A stretch of DNA of 64,000 bases from Anaerolineae bacterium (GCA_013178185.1 JABLXC010000019.1:33766-97765); one strand, 5' to 3'; numbered from the stretch's first letter, positions 52,455 through 62,646 are shown. Notes: generated by a model from the letters alone, not told the origin. Numbers and translations are program-made.

Positions 52455-53216
52455 ATGGCTGTTTTGGGGATTGATATTGGCGGTTCTGGGATTAAGGGGG
52501 CGCTCGTAGATGTGGAAAAGGGGGTTTTGCTTACCGAACGGACGCGACTGCCTACTCCGCCGGGCGCCAAACCCGAAGATGTCACCGGCGTGGTGAAACA
52601 GCTTGTCCAGCTTTTTCAGTGGCAGGGGGTGATCGGCGTAGGATTCCCTGCTGTAATTAGAAATGGAGTCGTCATGACTGCAGCGAACATCCATCCTTCC
52701 TGGATCGGGGTAAACGCCGAACAATTATTTCGTGACGTTACGGGCAATGCTGTGCATGCGATCAATGACGCTGACGCCGCCGGAATCGCGGAGATGGAAT
52801 TCGGCGCAGGAAAGGGATACAAAAAGGGTGTGGTTGTCTTGTTAACCATTGGGACTGGTATTGGATCAGCGATTTTTGTGGACGGCACACTCCTGCCGAA
52901 CTCTGAATTTGGGCACTTGCAGATTCGCGGAAAGGATGCAGAAAAACGGGCTTCGGGTGCGGCCAGGCAAAAAAAGAACCTTTCGTGGGAGGATTGGAGT
53001 AAACGGCTGCAAGAATTATTAAGTGAGATGGAAAAACTGCTTGCGCCGGATGTGTTCATCCTGGGGGGCGGCGTGAGCAAACAGGCAGATCGTTTTTTCC
53101 CTTACTTGAAGACCAATGCCCGTTTGATCTCTGCTCAATTTCTCAACCAGGCCGGGATCATTGGGGCGGCTATTTATGCTGACAAGAAGATTTCAACCGC
53201 CGGAGGCAATGCCTAG
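52455..53216 (+). CDS. ppgK: Polyphosphate glucokinase (ROK family)
   Basis: 253 residues from the ATG at 52455, preceded by GGAGGAG; a GTG four codons earlier lies within that site. The phosphate loop GIDIGGSGIKGA (5-16), the catalytic NDADAAG (about 103-109), TIGTGIGSAIF and FGHLQI match bacterial polyphosphate/ATP glucokinases. It would supply glucose 6-phosphate, upstream of the glycogen operon at 56-62 kb. Its last 24 bases overlap the end of the convergent aspartase gene. Confidence 0.9.
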   Translation: MAVLGIDIGGSGIKGALVDVEKGVLLTERTRLPTPPGAKPEDVTGVVKQLVQLFQWQGVIGVGFPAVIRNGVVMTAANIHPSWIGVNAEQLFRDVTGNAVHAINDADAAGIAEMEFGAGKGYKKGVVVLLTIGTGIGSAIFVDGTLLPNSEFGHLQIRGKDAEKRASGAARQKKNLSWEDWSKRLQELLSEMEKLLAPDVFILGGGVSKQADRFFPYLKTNARLISAQFLNQAGIIGAAIYADKKISTAGGNA

Positions 53217-54650
53217 AATGCCGCCCTCCGTAAGACGGCGAAGGTCACTTAATGCGGCGATGATTTCCTCTTCCGTGACCGGCGCGCCGGTTTTTTGATG
53301 TGTGAACATCCCCTGCCTTGCTTTTTCGCAGGCTACTTCCTGAATGGTGATATTTCGTTCCGTTGCTTCTTTGACTAGGGCGGCTCCGGCGGCATAGCCA
53401 ATGAGGGGGTTTAGCGCGGTTACCACAATGGCGTTGCGAGCCAGCCAGCCAACAGCCTTCTCCCGATTAGCTGTTATCCCGATGACGCATTTGTTTGTGA
53501 AAGCCTGGATGGCGCCAATCATGATTTGCATCATTTCAAACAAATTATGGGCGATGACGGGCATCATGACGTTCAGTTCTAACTGGCCGGCCTGGGCTGA
53601 CAGCGATACGGTGGTGTCGCAACCGATGACATGAAACATCGCCATATTCAGCATTTCCGCTAGAACGGGATTCACCTTGCCGGGCATGATGCTAGAGCCG
53701 GGTTGAACAGCAGGAAGCCGAATTTCATCCAGGCCGGTGGTTGGCCCAGAGGCGAGCAGGCGGAAATCATTGGCGATGCGAGTCAGGGTGACTGCCAGGG
53801 TGCGCAGAGCAGCCGAGAAATCAAGTGAGTCTGCCATGGATTGCATACTCTCGAAGAGGTTGTTTGAGGTGTAAAGCTTTAGATCCGTCAGGAGAGCCAA
53901 TTGCTCAACCATTGCCCGGTGATAAGAGGGATGAGCATTCAATCCGGTGCCTACGGCTGTTCCGCCGATCCCTAATCTGCGCAGGCCCTCTGCTGCTCGA
54001 AGAATGCGCTCTCCATCCCGCCGAACTGCTTGTGCATAACCGCTGAATTCCTGTCCCATCCGGATGGGGACGGCGTCTTGCAGGTGGGTGCGCCCGGATT
54101 TTACGATATCGTCAAATTCAGCAGATTTTTGTTCTAGGGCGCTGGCTAAACTGCCAATTGCTTGCATTAATTCTTCCAATCGCCATAAGCAACCCAATCG
54201 GATCGCGGTAGGGATGACGTCATTGGTCGATTGAGACATGTTGACATGGTCGTTTGGGTGGACAAGGTATTCCCCAGGTTTGCCGCCCATGAGCTGTGTG
54301 GCGCGATTGGCAATCACCTCGTTGACGTTCATGTTATGGCTAGTTCCGGCACCGGCCTGAAACGGATCGACAATAAAATGTTTGTCCCACTTCCCCTTAA
54401 GGACTTCCTCTGAGGCCTGGATGATTGCATGGGCGATATCAGCATCTAAAAGGCCTAGTGATGAATTGACTTTGGCGGCAGCCAGTTTGATGATGGCCAC
54501 AGACCAGATGAATGCTCGCCAGGGTTTCAGGCCAGAGATGGGGAAGTTTTCCACCGCTCGCTGGGTTTGAGCGCCAAATAATCGGTTTGTGGGAACTCTG
54601 ACTTCGCCGAGTGAATCCCGTTCAATCCGAAAATTTCCCGAAGCCTTCAC
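53193..54650 (-). CDS. aspA: Aspartate ammonia-lyase (fumarase/aspartase family)
   Basis: 485 residues. The superfamily signature GSSIMPGKVNP is intact (about 320). Aspartase and class II fumarase are close; I prefer aspartase because SGRTHLQDAVPIRMGQEF, IVDPFQAGAGTSHNMN and DTTVSLSAQAGQLELNVM match Bacillus AnsB better than fumarases, which have LQDATPL and SQGNFELNV. The N-terminal GAQTQRAVENF is fumarase-like, so some doubt remains. The last 25 residues extend past the usual end. It is separated from the upstream ferredoxin by a terminator. Confidence 0.8.
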   Translation of the reverse strand: MKASGNFRIERDSLGEVRVPTNRLFGAQTQRAVENFPISGLKPWRAFIWSVAIIKLAAAKVNSSLGLLDADIAHAIIQASEEVLKGKWDKHFIVDPFQAGAGTSHNMNVNEVIANRATQLMGGKPGEYLVHPNDHVNMSQSTNDVIPTAIRLGCLWRLEELMQAIGSLASALEQKSAEFDDIVKSGRTHLQDAVPIRMGQEFSGYAQAVRRDGERILRAAEGLRRLGIGGTAVGTGLNAHPSYHRAMVEQLALLTDLKLYTSNNLFESMQSMADSLDFSAALRTLAVTLTRIANDFRLLASGPTTGLDEIRLPAVQPGSSIMPGKVNPVLAEMLNMAMFHVIGCDTTVSLSAQAGQLELNVMMPVIAHNLFEMMQIMIGAIQAFTNKCVIGITANREKAVGWLARNAIVVTALNPLIGYAAGAALVKEATERNITIQEVACEKARQGMFTHQKTGAPVTEEEIIAALSDLRRLTEGGILGIASGG

Positions 54651-54672
54651 GATAATACCTCCTGAAAATATT

Positions 54673-54699
54673 AAAAGAGGAAGTCTATTGGACTCCCTC
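54673..54699 (-). terminator. Terminator between the ferredoxin and aspA
   Basis: On the minus strand GAGGGAGTC and GACTTCCTC (54691-54699 and 54677-54685, one G-T pair) form a stem with a 5-base loop, followed by TTTTAATATTTT. It follows the ferredoxin gene, so aspA would depend on read-through or its own promoter. Confidence 0.65.
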
Positions 54700-54734
54700 T
54701 CTCAGTACGCTATCTTTCTCCCAAGCGGAGGGGA

Positions 54735-55145
54735 TTATTTGAGGGCGTTGTACCCTGGACCTTCTTTGAAGAAAGCGCCGTTTACCGGGATGTCAGGCGT
54801 TAAATCAACTACTTCTCCGGCTGCCAGAACGCGCGTAGCTGTCAAATGAACGGGTTCTCCATCGTGATTTGTGCCTTTATATTCGGTATCGAAGCCTGGG
54901 GTTCCAACCGGCATGGAGAGATATTCGCCGCCTTTGGCCTTGTACGCTGAGGGTACTTCATCTTCCGGGAAAATAGCAGCAAAGGGGCATTCTGGAACAC
55001 AAGCGCCGCAATCGATGCAAGTATCGGGGTCAATATAATACCAGGGCCATTTATCTACTGGCTTGCCGGGGACAATACATTCTACGGGACAAACTGTTGC
55101 GCATCCGCCATCCCGCAAGCAAAGGCTTGTAATAATATGTGTCAT
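54735..55145 (-). CDS. Dicluster ferredoxin
   Basis: 136 residues from the ATG at 55145 (GGAGG 5 bases upstream). Cysteines at 9, 15, 19, 23 (CLRDGGCATVCPVEC) and at 43, 46, 49, 53 (CIDCGACVPEC) bind two Fe-S clusters; the first set has the spacing of seven-iron or dicluster ferredoxins. A 75-residue C-terminal extension (about 60-136) has no cluster and ends in a beta-rich stretch. It has a strong promoter and is likely an abundant electron carrier. Confidence 0.9.
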   Translation of the reverse strand: MTHIITSLCLRDGGCATVCPVECIVPGKPVDKWPWYYIDPDTCIDCGACVPECPFAAIFPEDEVPSAYKAKGGEYLSMPVGTPGFDTEYKGTNHDGEPVHLTATRVLAAGEVVDLTPDIPVNGAFFKEGPGYNALK

Positions 55146-55192
55146 TGCATCCTCCATTTGATGTGATTTTGGAACAAAATGTGGCTAGAAAC

Positions 55193-55220
55193 ATTACATT
55201 AAGCTGAACTTGTGTGTCAA
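55193..55220 (-). promoter_or_regulatory. Strong promoter of the ferredoxin gene
   Basis: Minus strand perfect TTGACA (55215-55220), 16-base spacer, TGTAAT (55193-55198, 5 of 6), 47 bases before the ATG. Confidence 0.7.
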
Positions 55221-55252
55221 GACCGGCTTTTCATGAACGAAAGGAACACTGT

Positions 55253-55279
55253 TATAATCGACCTCGATCATACATGATC
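55253..55279 (+). promoter_or_regulatory. Candidate -10 and overlapping palindrome upstream of the EamA gene
   Basis: TATAAT at 55253-55258 with only a weak -35, then a perfect 14-base palindrome GATCAT-AC-ATGATC at 55266-55279, over the expected transcript start. It could be a repressor site. The leader to the transporter ATG would be about 145 bases, with no other clear structure. Confidence 0.4.
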
Positions 55280-55408
55280 TCGCAGAATTGGTGATTATCT
55301 TCACCAGTAGTTTGCCTTTGGTGCTGAAATAAACAGTAGCGGCGGTTTTTTAAAGACACTTACGCTCCGAATTGTAGTGCGCCTTATTCCTCCTGTCAAG
55401 CGATTTTC

Positions 55409-56368
55409 ATGCCATCACACAACCGCGCCAACAAAATATCCCCACTTCTGGCTGTTTTTATCGCTATTCTGGCTGTATCGACTGCTTCTCCATTAATTCG
55501 TTTTTCTCAGCAGGAAGCCTCCTCGATTGTTGTAGCTGCTTACCGGCTGGGGCTGGCGAGTCTTCTGTTATTCCCCTTCGCGGCAGCCAGAGCGAGTAAA
55601 GAAATTGGTGTTTTGCGTTTCCCCCAAAAAATTTTGCTGGCATTTTCTGGATTATTTCTAGCGCTGCACTTTGCAAGCTGGATTACTTCGCTGCAATATA
55701 CCTCCGTTGCCAGTTCGGTAGTTCTGGTTTCAACAACGCCCCTCTGGGTAGCTATTCTTTCCCCTGTTTTGCTCGGAGAAAAACTATCGCCGGAGACCTG
55801 GATTGGCCTGACGGTTGCAATTTTGGGCGGCGTGATTGTAGGCACCAGCAGCCAGTGCTCTTGGGGAGCAGGTGGCATTACCTGTTCAAGCCTTTTCAAT
55901 TTGGCCAATAAAAGTGACGCATTGGGTAACTTTTTAGCAGTTATAGGCGCGTGGTGCGCGGCTGGATATCTTTTGATCGGAAGACGATTAAGACCCCTTC
56001 TTACCCTTAATTCTTATACATTTGGGGTGTATGGCCTTGCCAGTGTTTTTTTACTCTTGGGCGTATGGGTGACCGGCTCCTCTCTGACCGGCTATAGACC
56101 GATTACGTATATCTGGTTTTTGAGTCTGGCGGTCATTCCCCAACTCATCGGTCATTCAACGTTCAACTGGTCGCTCAAGTATCTTTCCGCCAGTTATGTT
56201 TCGATTGCGATGCTCGGGGAACCCGTAGGCACGATCATTTTAACTTTCTTTTTGTTGGGTGAAAAACCGAGCTTGCTTGAACTGATTGGGGGCGTTTTGA
56301 TCCTTGGCGGTATTACGATTGCAACGGACTTAGAAAGTAAAGCTGTGGCAGGGCGGGGATCCTCTTAG
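55409..56368 (+). CDS. EamA/DMT-superfamily transporter
   Basis: 319 residues with about ten membrane helices in two EamA repeats (about 14-145 and 172-305), each ending in the usual helix pair; EKLSPETWIGLTVAILGGVIVG and GEKPSLLELIGGVLILGGI are the typical repeat ends. Family members export or import amino acids, nucleotides or other small metabolites; the substrate cannot be read from sequence. Its last 4 bases overlap the end of the convergent malQ. Confidence 0.88.
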   Translation: MPSHNRANKISPLLAVFIAILAVSTASPLIRFSQQEASSIVVAAYRLGLASLLLFPFAAARASKEIGVLRFPQKILLAFSGLFLALHFASWITSLQYTSVASSVVLVSTTPLWVAILSPVLLGEKLSPETWIGLTVAILGGVIVGTSSQCSWGAGGITCSSLFNLANKSDALGNFLAVIGAWCAAGYLLIGRRLRPLLTLNSYTFGVYGLASVFLLLGVWVTGSSLTGYRPITYIWFLSLAVIPQLIGHSTFNWSLKYLSASYVSIAMLGEPVGTIILTFFLLGEKPSLLELIGGVLILGGITIATDLESKAVAGRGSS

Positions 56369-57906
56369 ATTAGTTGAGTTGCACCGTCAAGATTGGGACG
56401 GGCTTGCGCTTGGGGGTTCAACCGGTCGAAGAGGAAGTTCAGTTCTCTGATGCGGTCAACGAGATGCGGCGTCAGGGCGCCCGGCGGCATTCTCCAGGAC
56501 CAATTTCCTTGGGGCTTTCCAGGAAAATTCATCCGGGCCTGGCTGCCTAAATTAAGAAAGTCTTGAAGCGGCGCCAATGTCGTATTTGCAACTGACGACC
56601 AGATTGCCCTCACCATATCCCAAGCTATTTCGGCGCCCGAACTGGAAAGGTACCTTCGACAAAAATCCCTTTCGGCTTCGGAGGCTGTTTCGTACCACCC
56701 AGTGCTTGTGTCATTATCATGAGTGCCGGTGTATGCTACGCAGTTGCAGGGGTAGTTGTGCGGGAGAAACGGATTTTGAGGGGTCGTCGAGAATGCGAAT
56801 TGCAAGATTTTCATGCCTGGCAGGTGGAATGCCTCGCGCAGTTCCACCACATCGGGTGTAATCTCTCCCAAGTCTTCGGCAATGATGGGCAAACCATCCA
56901 GGGCTTTTTGGATGCTTGCCAGAAAGTCTTTGCCAGGGCCGGGCAACCAACGCCCCTTCTCAGCGGTGGGCATCCCGGCAGGGATTTCCCAATAGCCGGC
57001 AAAACCGCGAAAATGATCCAGACGAATGATATCTGCCATTTTTAACGAAGCCTGGAAGCGCTTAATCCACCAGTCATAACCCGTTTTTTGATGCTCTTCC
57101 CAGCGATAGAGCGGGTTTCCCCAAAGCTGGCCGGTAGGAGAGAAATAATCGGGCGGAACTCCTGCGACAGCGGTTGGTAATCCTTGTGAATTCAATGTAA
57201 ATAACTCGGGGTGTGACCAGGCGTCTGCGCTGTCATAGGAAATGAAGATGGGGATATCCCCAATGATACGGATACCTTTGCCGGTGGCATATTCCCGGAG
57301 GGACTTCCATTGTCGGAAGAAAAGAAACTGCCTGAAACGATGTTTTTCGATTGTTTGGGCATGCTTGCCCTGAAATTCTGCCAGGTTTTTAGCTCTCCGC
57401 TTTCTTAAAGGTTCAGGCCAGTGGCTCCAAGAAGCTTCGCTGCAACTTTCTTTGATGCTCATAAACAGGGCAAAATCATTCAGCCAGAGTTTTTCCTCAG
57501 CCTTGAAATTCTCAAATTCAGCCTGTAAATCTGGAAAATTGTGAGTCTGGAAGCGGTTAAAAGCCTTATCCAAAAGGGTGAGCTTCCAGGGAATCACTTC
57601 GTCAAATTGAACTTTCTCATCTGGAAAAGTGGGCTTGCCAGTCAGATCCTGGCTGGTGAGCAAGGAATCGTTGAGAAGAAGGGCAGGGCTGATCAGATAA
57701 GGGTTGCCTGCAAAAGCCGAGAAACACTGATAAGGAGAATCTCCATACCCTGTCGGCCCCAGGGGTAAAATCTGCCACAGGCTGCAACCGGAATCGTGCA
57801 GAAAATTGAGCCAGCAATAGGCCTCTGGTCCAAGATCTCCAATTCCATCCGGACCAGGGAGGCTGGTAGGATGCAGCAGTATGCCGGAAGATCGTTCACA
57901 CTTCAT
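56365..57906 (-). CDS. malQ: 4-alpha-glucanotransferase
   Basis: 513 residues, GH77. It transfers alpha-1,4-glucan segments, acting on glycogen-derived maltodextrins. Signatures: RSSGILLHPTSLPG at the start, IGDIPIFISYDSADAW, RLDHFRGF (nucleophile Asp), EDLGEITPDV (acid Glu) and AYTGTHDNDT. It is complete. Its start overlaps the glgC stop by 11 bases, so it ends the glycogen operon. Confidence 0.95.
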   Translation of the reverse strand: MKCERSSGILLHPTSLPGPDGIGDLGPEAYCWLNFLHDSGCSLWQILPLGPTGYGDSPYQCFSAFAGNPYLISPALLLNDSLLTSQDLTGKPTFPDEKVQFDEVIPWKLTLLDKAFNRFQTHNFPDLQAEFENFKAEEKLWLNDFALFMSIKESCSEASWSHWPEPLRKRRAKNLAEFQGKHAQTIEKHRFRQFLFFRQWKSLREYATGKGIRIIGDIPIFISYDSADAWSHPELFTLNSQGLPTAVAGVPPDYFSPTGQLWGNPLYRWEEHQKTGYDWWIKRFQASLKMADIIRLDHFRGFAGYWEIPAGMPTAEKGRWLPGPGKDFLASIQKALDGLPIIAEDLGEITPDVVELREAFHLPGMKILQFAFSTTPQNPFLPHNYPCNCVAYTGTHDNDTSTGWYETASEAERDFCRRYLSSSGAEIAWDMVRAIWSSVANTTLAPLQDFLNLGSQARMNFPGKPQGNWSWRMPPGALTPHLVDRIRELNFLFDRLNPQAQARPNLDGATQLI

Positions 57907-59152
57907 TTGGCAACCTTTTCGTTTGCACTCTTTCTCCAGGGCCGATTTCCATGGTGTTGTAATCGGATGGAATCACGTCCTGGCCGATGATAGCGCCTCT
58001 GTGGATGACCATGTTCTCGGCGACAATCGAATTTTTTCCAATGATTGTAATGATGGGGCTGCCTGTCCCACGGCCTCCAATGACGGCGCCAGCTTGAATA
58101 TGGGCGCGTTTATCCAGGATAGAGCGGTCAATAGCAGCATTGTTTTCTACTACGGAATCGGTCAGGATGATCGAATCCCGGATCACTGCCCCAGAATGCA
58201 CCCGCACCCCAGGGGAAAGAATACTATTTGTGATAACGGTTCCTTTCTCAATGATGCAACCATCGCAGATCATGCTGTTTTCTATTTTCGCGCCATGCTG
58301 GATTTTGACGGGAGGTCTTTCTTCCGTACGGGTGTGGATGATCCAGTCCCGGTTGTTCAGGTCGAGCAAGGGTTCATCGCCCAGTAGATCCATATTTGCC
58401 TGCCAATATGATTCGATCGTTCCGACATCGACCCAATACCCTGCATAAGGGTAGGCAAAAATTCTTTCGCCGCTAGAGACCAGGTTTGGGATAATATCTT
58501 TGCCGAAATCATGGGAGGAGTCCTGGCGAATGTGGTCTTCCCACAATGCGGAATCCAAAAGCTTGAAGTTAAACAAATACACCCCCATATTTGCCAGTGT
58601 GGAAGGGGGATCGGTGGGTTTTTCGACAAAGGAGGTAATCCGGCTTTCACTATCTATGCCCACAATCCCAAACCGCTGGGCTTCTTCTTTGGGGACCTGG
58701 ATGGTTGCGATGGTCAGATCGGCCCCTTTCTCCAGGTGATAATTTATCATCCTGGCATAGTTCATGGTATAGACATGATCGCCAGAAAGGACCAAAAGCA
58801 GGTCGGGTTTACCGCTTTTAATAAAGGAAAAATTTTGCTGGAGCGCATCGGCGGTTCCAACAAACCAACTAGAAGCGCGAGCTTTATAGGGTGTGAGGAT
58901 ACGCACCCCGCCTGTGAAGTCACGATTAAGGTCCCAAGGGCCGCCAGCTCCGATGTGTTGGATCAATGAGTGAGGGCGGTATTGAGCGACAATCATCACA
59001 TCGAACAGATTTGAATTCACACAGTTTGACAAAGGGAAGTCAATGATACGGTACTTTCCTCCGAAAGGAACGGCTGGTTTGGTGCGCTTTGCCGTGAGAA
59101 CGCTGAGCCGGGTTCCTTCTCCACCGGCAAGAATAATCACACGAAGTTTCAT
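57896..59152 (-). CDS. glgC: Glucose-1-phosphate adenylyltransferase
   Basis: 418 residues; makes ADP-glucose for glycogen synthesis. The nucleotide motif [25 protein letters not shown] (8-32), the FPLSNCVNS segment, [10 protein letters not shown] and VEKPTDPP (regulatory/substrate Lys/Asp area) are present; the C-terminal half is a left-handed beta helix (about 290-405). Its ATG overlaps the glgA stop (ATGA), so the two are coupled. Confidence 0.96.
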   Translation of the reverse strand: MKLRVIILAGGEGTRLSVLTAKRTKPAVPFGGKYRIIDFPLSNCVNSNLFDVMIVAQYRPHSLIQHIGAGGPWDLNRDFTGGVRILTPYKARASSWFVGTADALQQNFSFIKSGKPDLLLVLSGDHVYTMNYARMINYHLEKGADLTIATIQVPKEEAQRFGIVGIDSESRITSFVEKPTDPPSTLANMGVYLFNFKLLDSALWEDHIRQDSSHDFGKDIIPNLVSSGERIFAYPYAGYWVDVGTIESYWQANMDLLGDEPLLDLNNRDWIIHTRTEERPPVKIQHGAKIENSMICDGCIIEKGTVITNSILSPGVRVHSGAVIRDSIILTDSVVENNAAIDRSILDKRAHIQAGAVIGGRGTGSPIITIIGKNSIVAENMVIHRGAIIGQDVIPSDYNTMEIGPGERVQTKRLPNEV

Positions 59153-60654
59153 CTCCCGCCAACTCCTTTGTTCAGATAGATTTTTGCATACTCATAGGAA
59201 GACTTTTCCCAAGAAAAATCCTGCTTCATCCCTCTTTTCTGCATCTCTAACCATGTCGCCTTATCCTTGAAACGCTGGAAAGCGATGTTCAGGGCAGCGA
59301 GCAGCGAAGCTGCCGAGGCCTCTTTGAAAAGAAAGCCGGTCCCAACCGCTGAGCTGGCGTCCTGAATGGTATCTTTAAGACCGCCGGTAGCGCGCCCGAT
59401 AGGTATGCAGCCGTACCGCATGGCGATCATTTGAGCCAGGCCGCATGGCTCGTAGCGGGAGGGCATCAGGAGCATATCTGCGCCAGCATAGAGCCGGCGT
59501 GATAAAGCGGCATCAAAGCGAATAACGGCGCGAACTTTTTGGGGGTATTTTGCTTGAAGATCACGGCAAACTTTCTCGAGGTCTGAATTTCCCGTGCCAA
59601 GAATGATCAGTTGCCAGGGTTGCGTGGCTATTTGCTGGAGGGCCTCTAATGCAAGGTCAACTCCTTTTTGGTAGTCGAGCCGGCCAATGATTGTAAGCAA
59701 GGGAATATTGGGGTCCTCAGCGAGGTCGAATTCGGCCAGGAGTGCAGCCCGGTTGTAACGACGATCTGCTATGCTTTCTACAGAAAACCGGCGCGCGATC
59801 GAGTCGTCGGTGGATGGGTTCCAGCGACTGGTATCGATTCCGTTCAAAATCCCTGTGATCTGATCTGCACGCGTTTTGAGAAACCCTTCCAGGCCGCTGC
59901 CGAATTCGGGCGTCAAGATTTCCCTGGCGTAGGTAGGAGAAACCGCAATGATCCGGTCGGAGGCTTGCAAGCCAAGTGGAAAAGGCAATAGCCTGGCCCA
60001 ATCGGGCAGGTTTTCATCCGTAGAAGGAGGCAGCAGGTAATGCTGCAAGACTTTGGCGCTTTTCTCACCAAGGTAGGGGAGGTTGTGAATGGAAATGATT
60101 TTGAGCGTGTTTTTAAAAACTGGGTGTACTTTGAATAAAGTCTCTATACCATAAGGGAAAAGAGCAGCATGCCAGTCGTGGGCATGCAAAACATCTACCG
60201 GCCACTTTAATTTGCGAATGAACCGCAGCGAAGCCAACGAGAAGAAAGTAAACTTTTCTGCCATCTTAACCGGATCATCGCCATAGACGCTCGATAAATC
60301 TGAAACCGGAGCGCCATCAATGAGGTAAACCGGAAGATCCCCTAAACTGGTCTGGTACACCTGGGCTTTTACCGGCGATCCTGCTGTCGGAACCTTTACG
60401 TTCGTTATCCATTGGGTTTTTAGGAGATTGTTTTTGAGAGGGGTGTGGTAAGGAAGAATCAGGCGAATGTTCAGATGTACGCCTCCCAGTTGTTCGGGAG
60501 GAATCCGGGAAAGCGCCAGCGGTAGCGCTCCGCCGACATCCCCCAACCCGCCAATTTTTACGAGGGGATCAGCCTCCGAGATGGCAAACAGGATGTTTAA
60601 ATCTTTTTGGCGCGGAGGTGCAATTGTGGCGGCGCTTTTTAAATTGGCGCTCAT
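59149..60654 (-). CDS. glgA: Glycogen synthase (ADP-glucose)
   Basis: 501 residues, GT5. The ADP-glucose site [16 protein letters not shown] (33-48), [33 protein letters not shown] and the C-terminal [21 protein letters not shown] with the catalytic Glu are all present. About 25 residues lie before the usual first strand. It overlaps the deaminase/CYTH gene upstream and glgC downstream by 4 bases each. Confidence 0.95.
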   Translation of the reverse strand: MSANLKSAATIAPPRQKDLNILFAISEADPLVKIGGLGDVGGALPLALSRIPPEQLGGVHLNIRLILPYHTPLKNNLLKTQWITNVKVPTAGSPVKAQVYQTSLGDLPVYLIDGAPVSDLSSVYGDDPVKMAEKFTFFSLASLRFIRKLKWPVDVLHAHDWHAALFPYGIETLFKVHPVFKNTLKIISIHNLPYLGEKSAKVLQHYLLPPSTDENLPDWARLLPFPLGLQASDRIIAVSPTYAREILTPEFGSGLEGFLKTRADQITGILNGIDTSRWNPSTDDSIARRFSVESIADRRYNRAALLAEFDLAEDPNIPLLTIIGRLDYQKGVDLALEALQQIATQPWQLIILGTGNSDLEKVCRDLQAKYPQKVRAVIRFDAALSRRLYAGADMLLMPSRYEPCGLAQMIAMRYGCIPIGRATGGLKDTIQDASSAVGTGFLFKEASAASLLAALNIAFQRFKDKATWLEMQKRGMKQDFSWEKSSYEYAKIYLNKGVGGR

Positions 60655-62624
60655 TGACCTATCATCTCAATATAGTCTTCAGAAAGGGATTTCTCTGGGT
60701 CTGCTCCCAGATATTGGATGAGCACGGGGATGATTCTTGATTTTCGCTCTGCGTCTTTTCGAGACCAGGTGCGGCTTTTCACCTCTAAAAAAGCGCCCAG
60801 TTTAGGGGTGATCATAGTATCCAGGTTGATATAGAATTCGGTCTCCTGATAACGGACAAGGAAGCGCAATCGTTCCTTGTCAATTTGGTATTCCTGGCTG
60901 GGTTTAAAGTATTCTCTGTAAAACCGCAGGCTTTGGGTTGCGGGGGCGATATAGCGGCTTCGCGAGAGCAATACCTGCTGGGGAAAGTGATGCTCGCCCA
61001 TCAGCCCGATATGGGTCAAGCGATTCCGGACGTGGGTCACTTCGCCATTTGGAGCGACGAAATGATCCTCGCGATAGCGAAGCCAGCCTTGATCGGGGTC
61101 GCCAAAAGAAAAATAGGTATCGTATTCTTTGTAATGCCGTTTGCGGAGGATGGTAATACCGGGTTGGTTCAATCGAGCCAGAATTGGCTGGATATCTTGA
61201 ACAGGAACCTTTGCCTGGACTTCAAAACTTTCTTCTTCTGAAGCGCCGCCGATGGCGATAAGCTTTGCGAGGACAGATCCTTCGCGTTCGATGAGGAAAG
61301 CGTCAATCTGACGGGCGTAGTCTTGGGCGCGAGCGAACAAGCTTTCTTCTTGCAATGTCAGCAATTTTTGATTGCGGAGGACGAGCTTTCCATCAATCAT
61401 TACATCTGTCACATCGGTGGATTTGGCAGCATAAACGAGCTGCGCATAGATTCCCGAGGGATCGCGCTGAAATTTTGGGATGTTATGAGGCTGGTTGATG
61501 TTCACGAGGATTAGATCGGCGACTTTTCCAGGCTCGATTGAACCGGTCAGGTGATCGATATGGAGGGCTTTTGCTCCCATACGCGTAGCCATCAGGACGG
61601 CGGTTTGGGCTGGAATTGCAGTCGGGTCACCTGTGCTGCCTTTTGCCAAAAAAGCGGCCAGGCGGATCTCCTCGAACATATCCAGGTCATTGTTTGAGGC
61701 GACGCCATCTGTGCCGATCCCAACGCTCAAGTCCAGGTCGATCATCCGTTTTACAGGCGCAATGCCAGAGCCGAGCTTCAGGTTAGAGGAGGGGTTGTGA
61801 ACGACGCCAGCGTCATAGTGCTGGAGGGTGCGCATTTCGCCTTCATCAATGTGAACGCAATGCGCCGCGATGACTTTGGCATCGAACAGATTCATCTTTT
61901 TGACATAAGGAATCACCGGCATGCCGTTTTCATTGCGGCTGTTTTCCGTTTCCAACTCAGTTTCGGCGAGGTGAATCACGAGCGGCACATCAAATTCTAC
62001 GGCCAGGCTGGCACAGGCCTTAAGGATTTCTTCTGTGCAGGTATAGGGCGCGTGCGGAGCTACGGCGGGGATGATCCTGGGATGGTCCTTCCACCTCTGG
62101 ATAAAATCTCTTGCCATTGCCAGCGATTCTTCGAAGGATTGTGCATCCGGGGTTGGGAACTTCAGGATGGTCTCTCCGCAGATGGCGCGCAAGCCGGCTT
62201 CGTCCGCGGCTCTGGCAACGTCTTCCTCAAAATAGTACATGTCACAGAATGTGGTGACCCCCGAGCGAATCAATTCTGCGCAAGCCAACAACGTTCCCAG
62301 CCTGACAAAGTCTGGTGAGACAAATTGGCGTTCAACCGGGAGCATGTATCCTTGCAGCCAGACATCCAGGCGGAGGTCATCCGCCAATCCCCGTAACAGA
62401 TTCATCGGTACGTGGGTATGGCCATTGACCAGGCCTGGCATCAGCACTTTGCCCTGACAGTCAATGATCTCGCCACCGGCATACTTTCGAGTGATTTCTT
62501 CTGTGGGGCCTGCTGAGACGATCTTGTTGCCAGATATGGCCACTGCACCCGGGTTGTATTGGTTAAAGTTGAGATCCATCGTCAGGACCAGGGCGTTCGT
62601 AAAGATGAAGTCTACGGATTCCAT
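60651..62624 (-). CDS. Fusion of SAH/MTA-type nucleoside deaminase and CYTH domain
   Basis: 657 residues. The N-terminal 440 residues are an amidohydrolase of the S-adenosylhomocysteine/methylthioadenosine deaminase (MtaD) group: NGHTHVPMNLLRGL (metal His69, His71), PHAPYTC, HLAETELE, AAHCVH and GTDGVASNN with the metal Asp. Residues about 464-657 resemble a CYTH domain (class IV adenylate cyclase/thiamine-triphosphatase/ polyphosphatase fold): EVQAK in place of ExExK, a DTYFSF / WLRYRED pair, NRLTHIG, and the closing FLEVKSR...YLGADPEKSLSEDYIEM. This joining is unusual. It overlaps glgA by 4 bases and lies 22 bases after the CinA gene, so it belongs to the glycogen operon. Confidence 0.85.
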   Translation of the reverse strand: MESVDFIFTNALVLTMDLNFNQYNPGAVAISGNKIVSAGPTEEITRKYAGGEIIDCQGKVLMPGLVNGHTHVPMNLLRGLADDLRLDVWLQGYMLPVERQFVSPDFVRLGTLLACAELIRSGVTTFCDMYYFEEDVARAADEAGLRAICGETILKFPTPDAQSFEESLAMARDFIQRWKDHPRIIPAVAPHAPYTCTEEILKACASLAVEFDVPLVIHLAETELETENSRNENGMPVIPYVKKMNLFDAKVIAAHCVHIDEGEMRTLQHYDAGVVHNPSSNLKLGSGIAPVKRMIDLDLSVGIGTDGVASNNDLDMFEEIRLAAFLAKGSTGDPTAIPAQTAVLMATRMGAKALHIDHLTGSIEPGKVADLILVNINQPHNIPKFQRDPSGIYAQLVYAAKSTDVTDVMIDGKLVLRNQKLLTLQEESLFARAQDYARQIDAFLIEREGSVLAKLIAIGGASEEESFEVQAKVPVQDIQPILARLNQPGITILRKRHYKEYDTYFSFGDPDQGWLRYREDHFVAPNGEVTHVRNRLTHIGLMGEHHFPQQVLLSRSRYIAPATQSLRFYREYFKPSQEYQIDKERLRFLVRYQETEFYINLDTMITPKLGAFLEVKSRTWSRKDAERKSRIIPVLIQYLGADPEKSLSEDYIEMIGQ

Positions 62625-62646
62625 CCTAGTAATCCTCTAATCTATA

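Noticed and set aside
53193..54650. Class II fumarase (fumC)
   Set aside because: Internal motifs (LQDAVP, DTTVSLSAQAGQLELNVM, VDPFQAGAGTSHNMN) fit aspartase better, though the N-terminus is fumarase-like.
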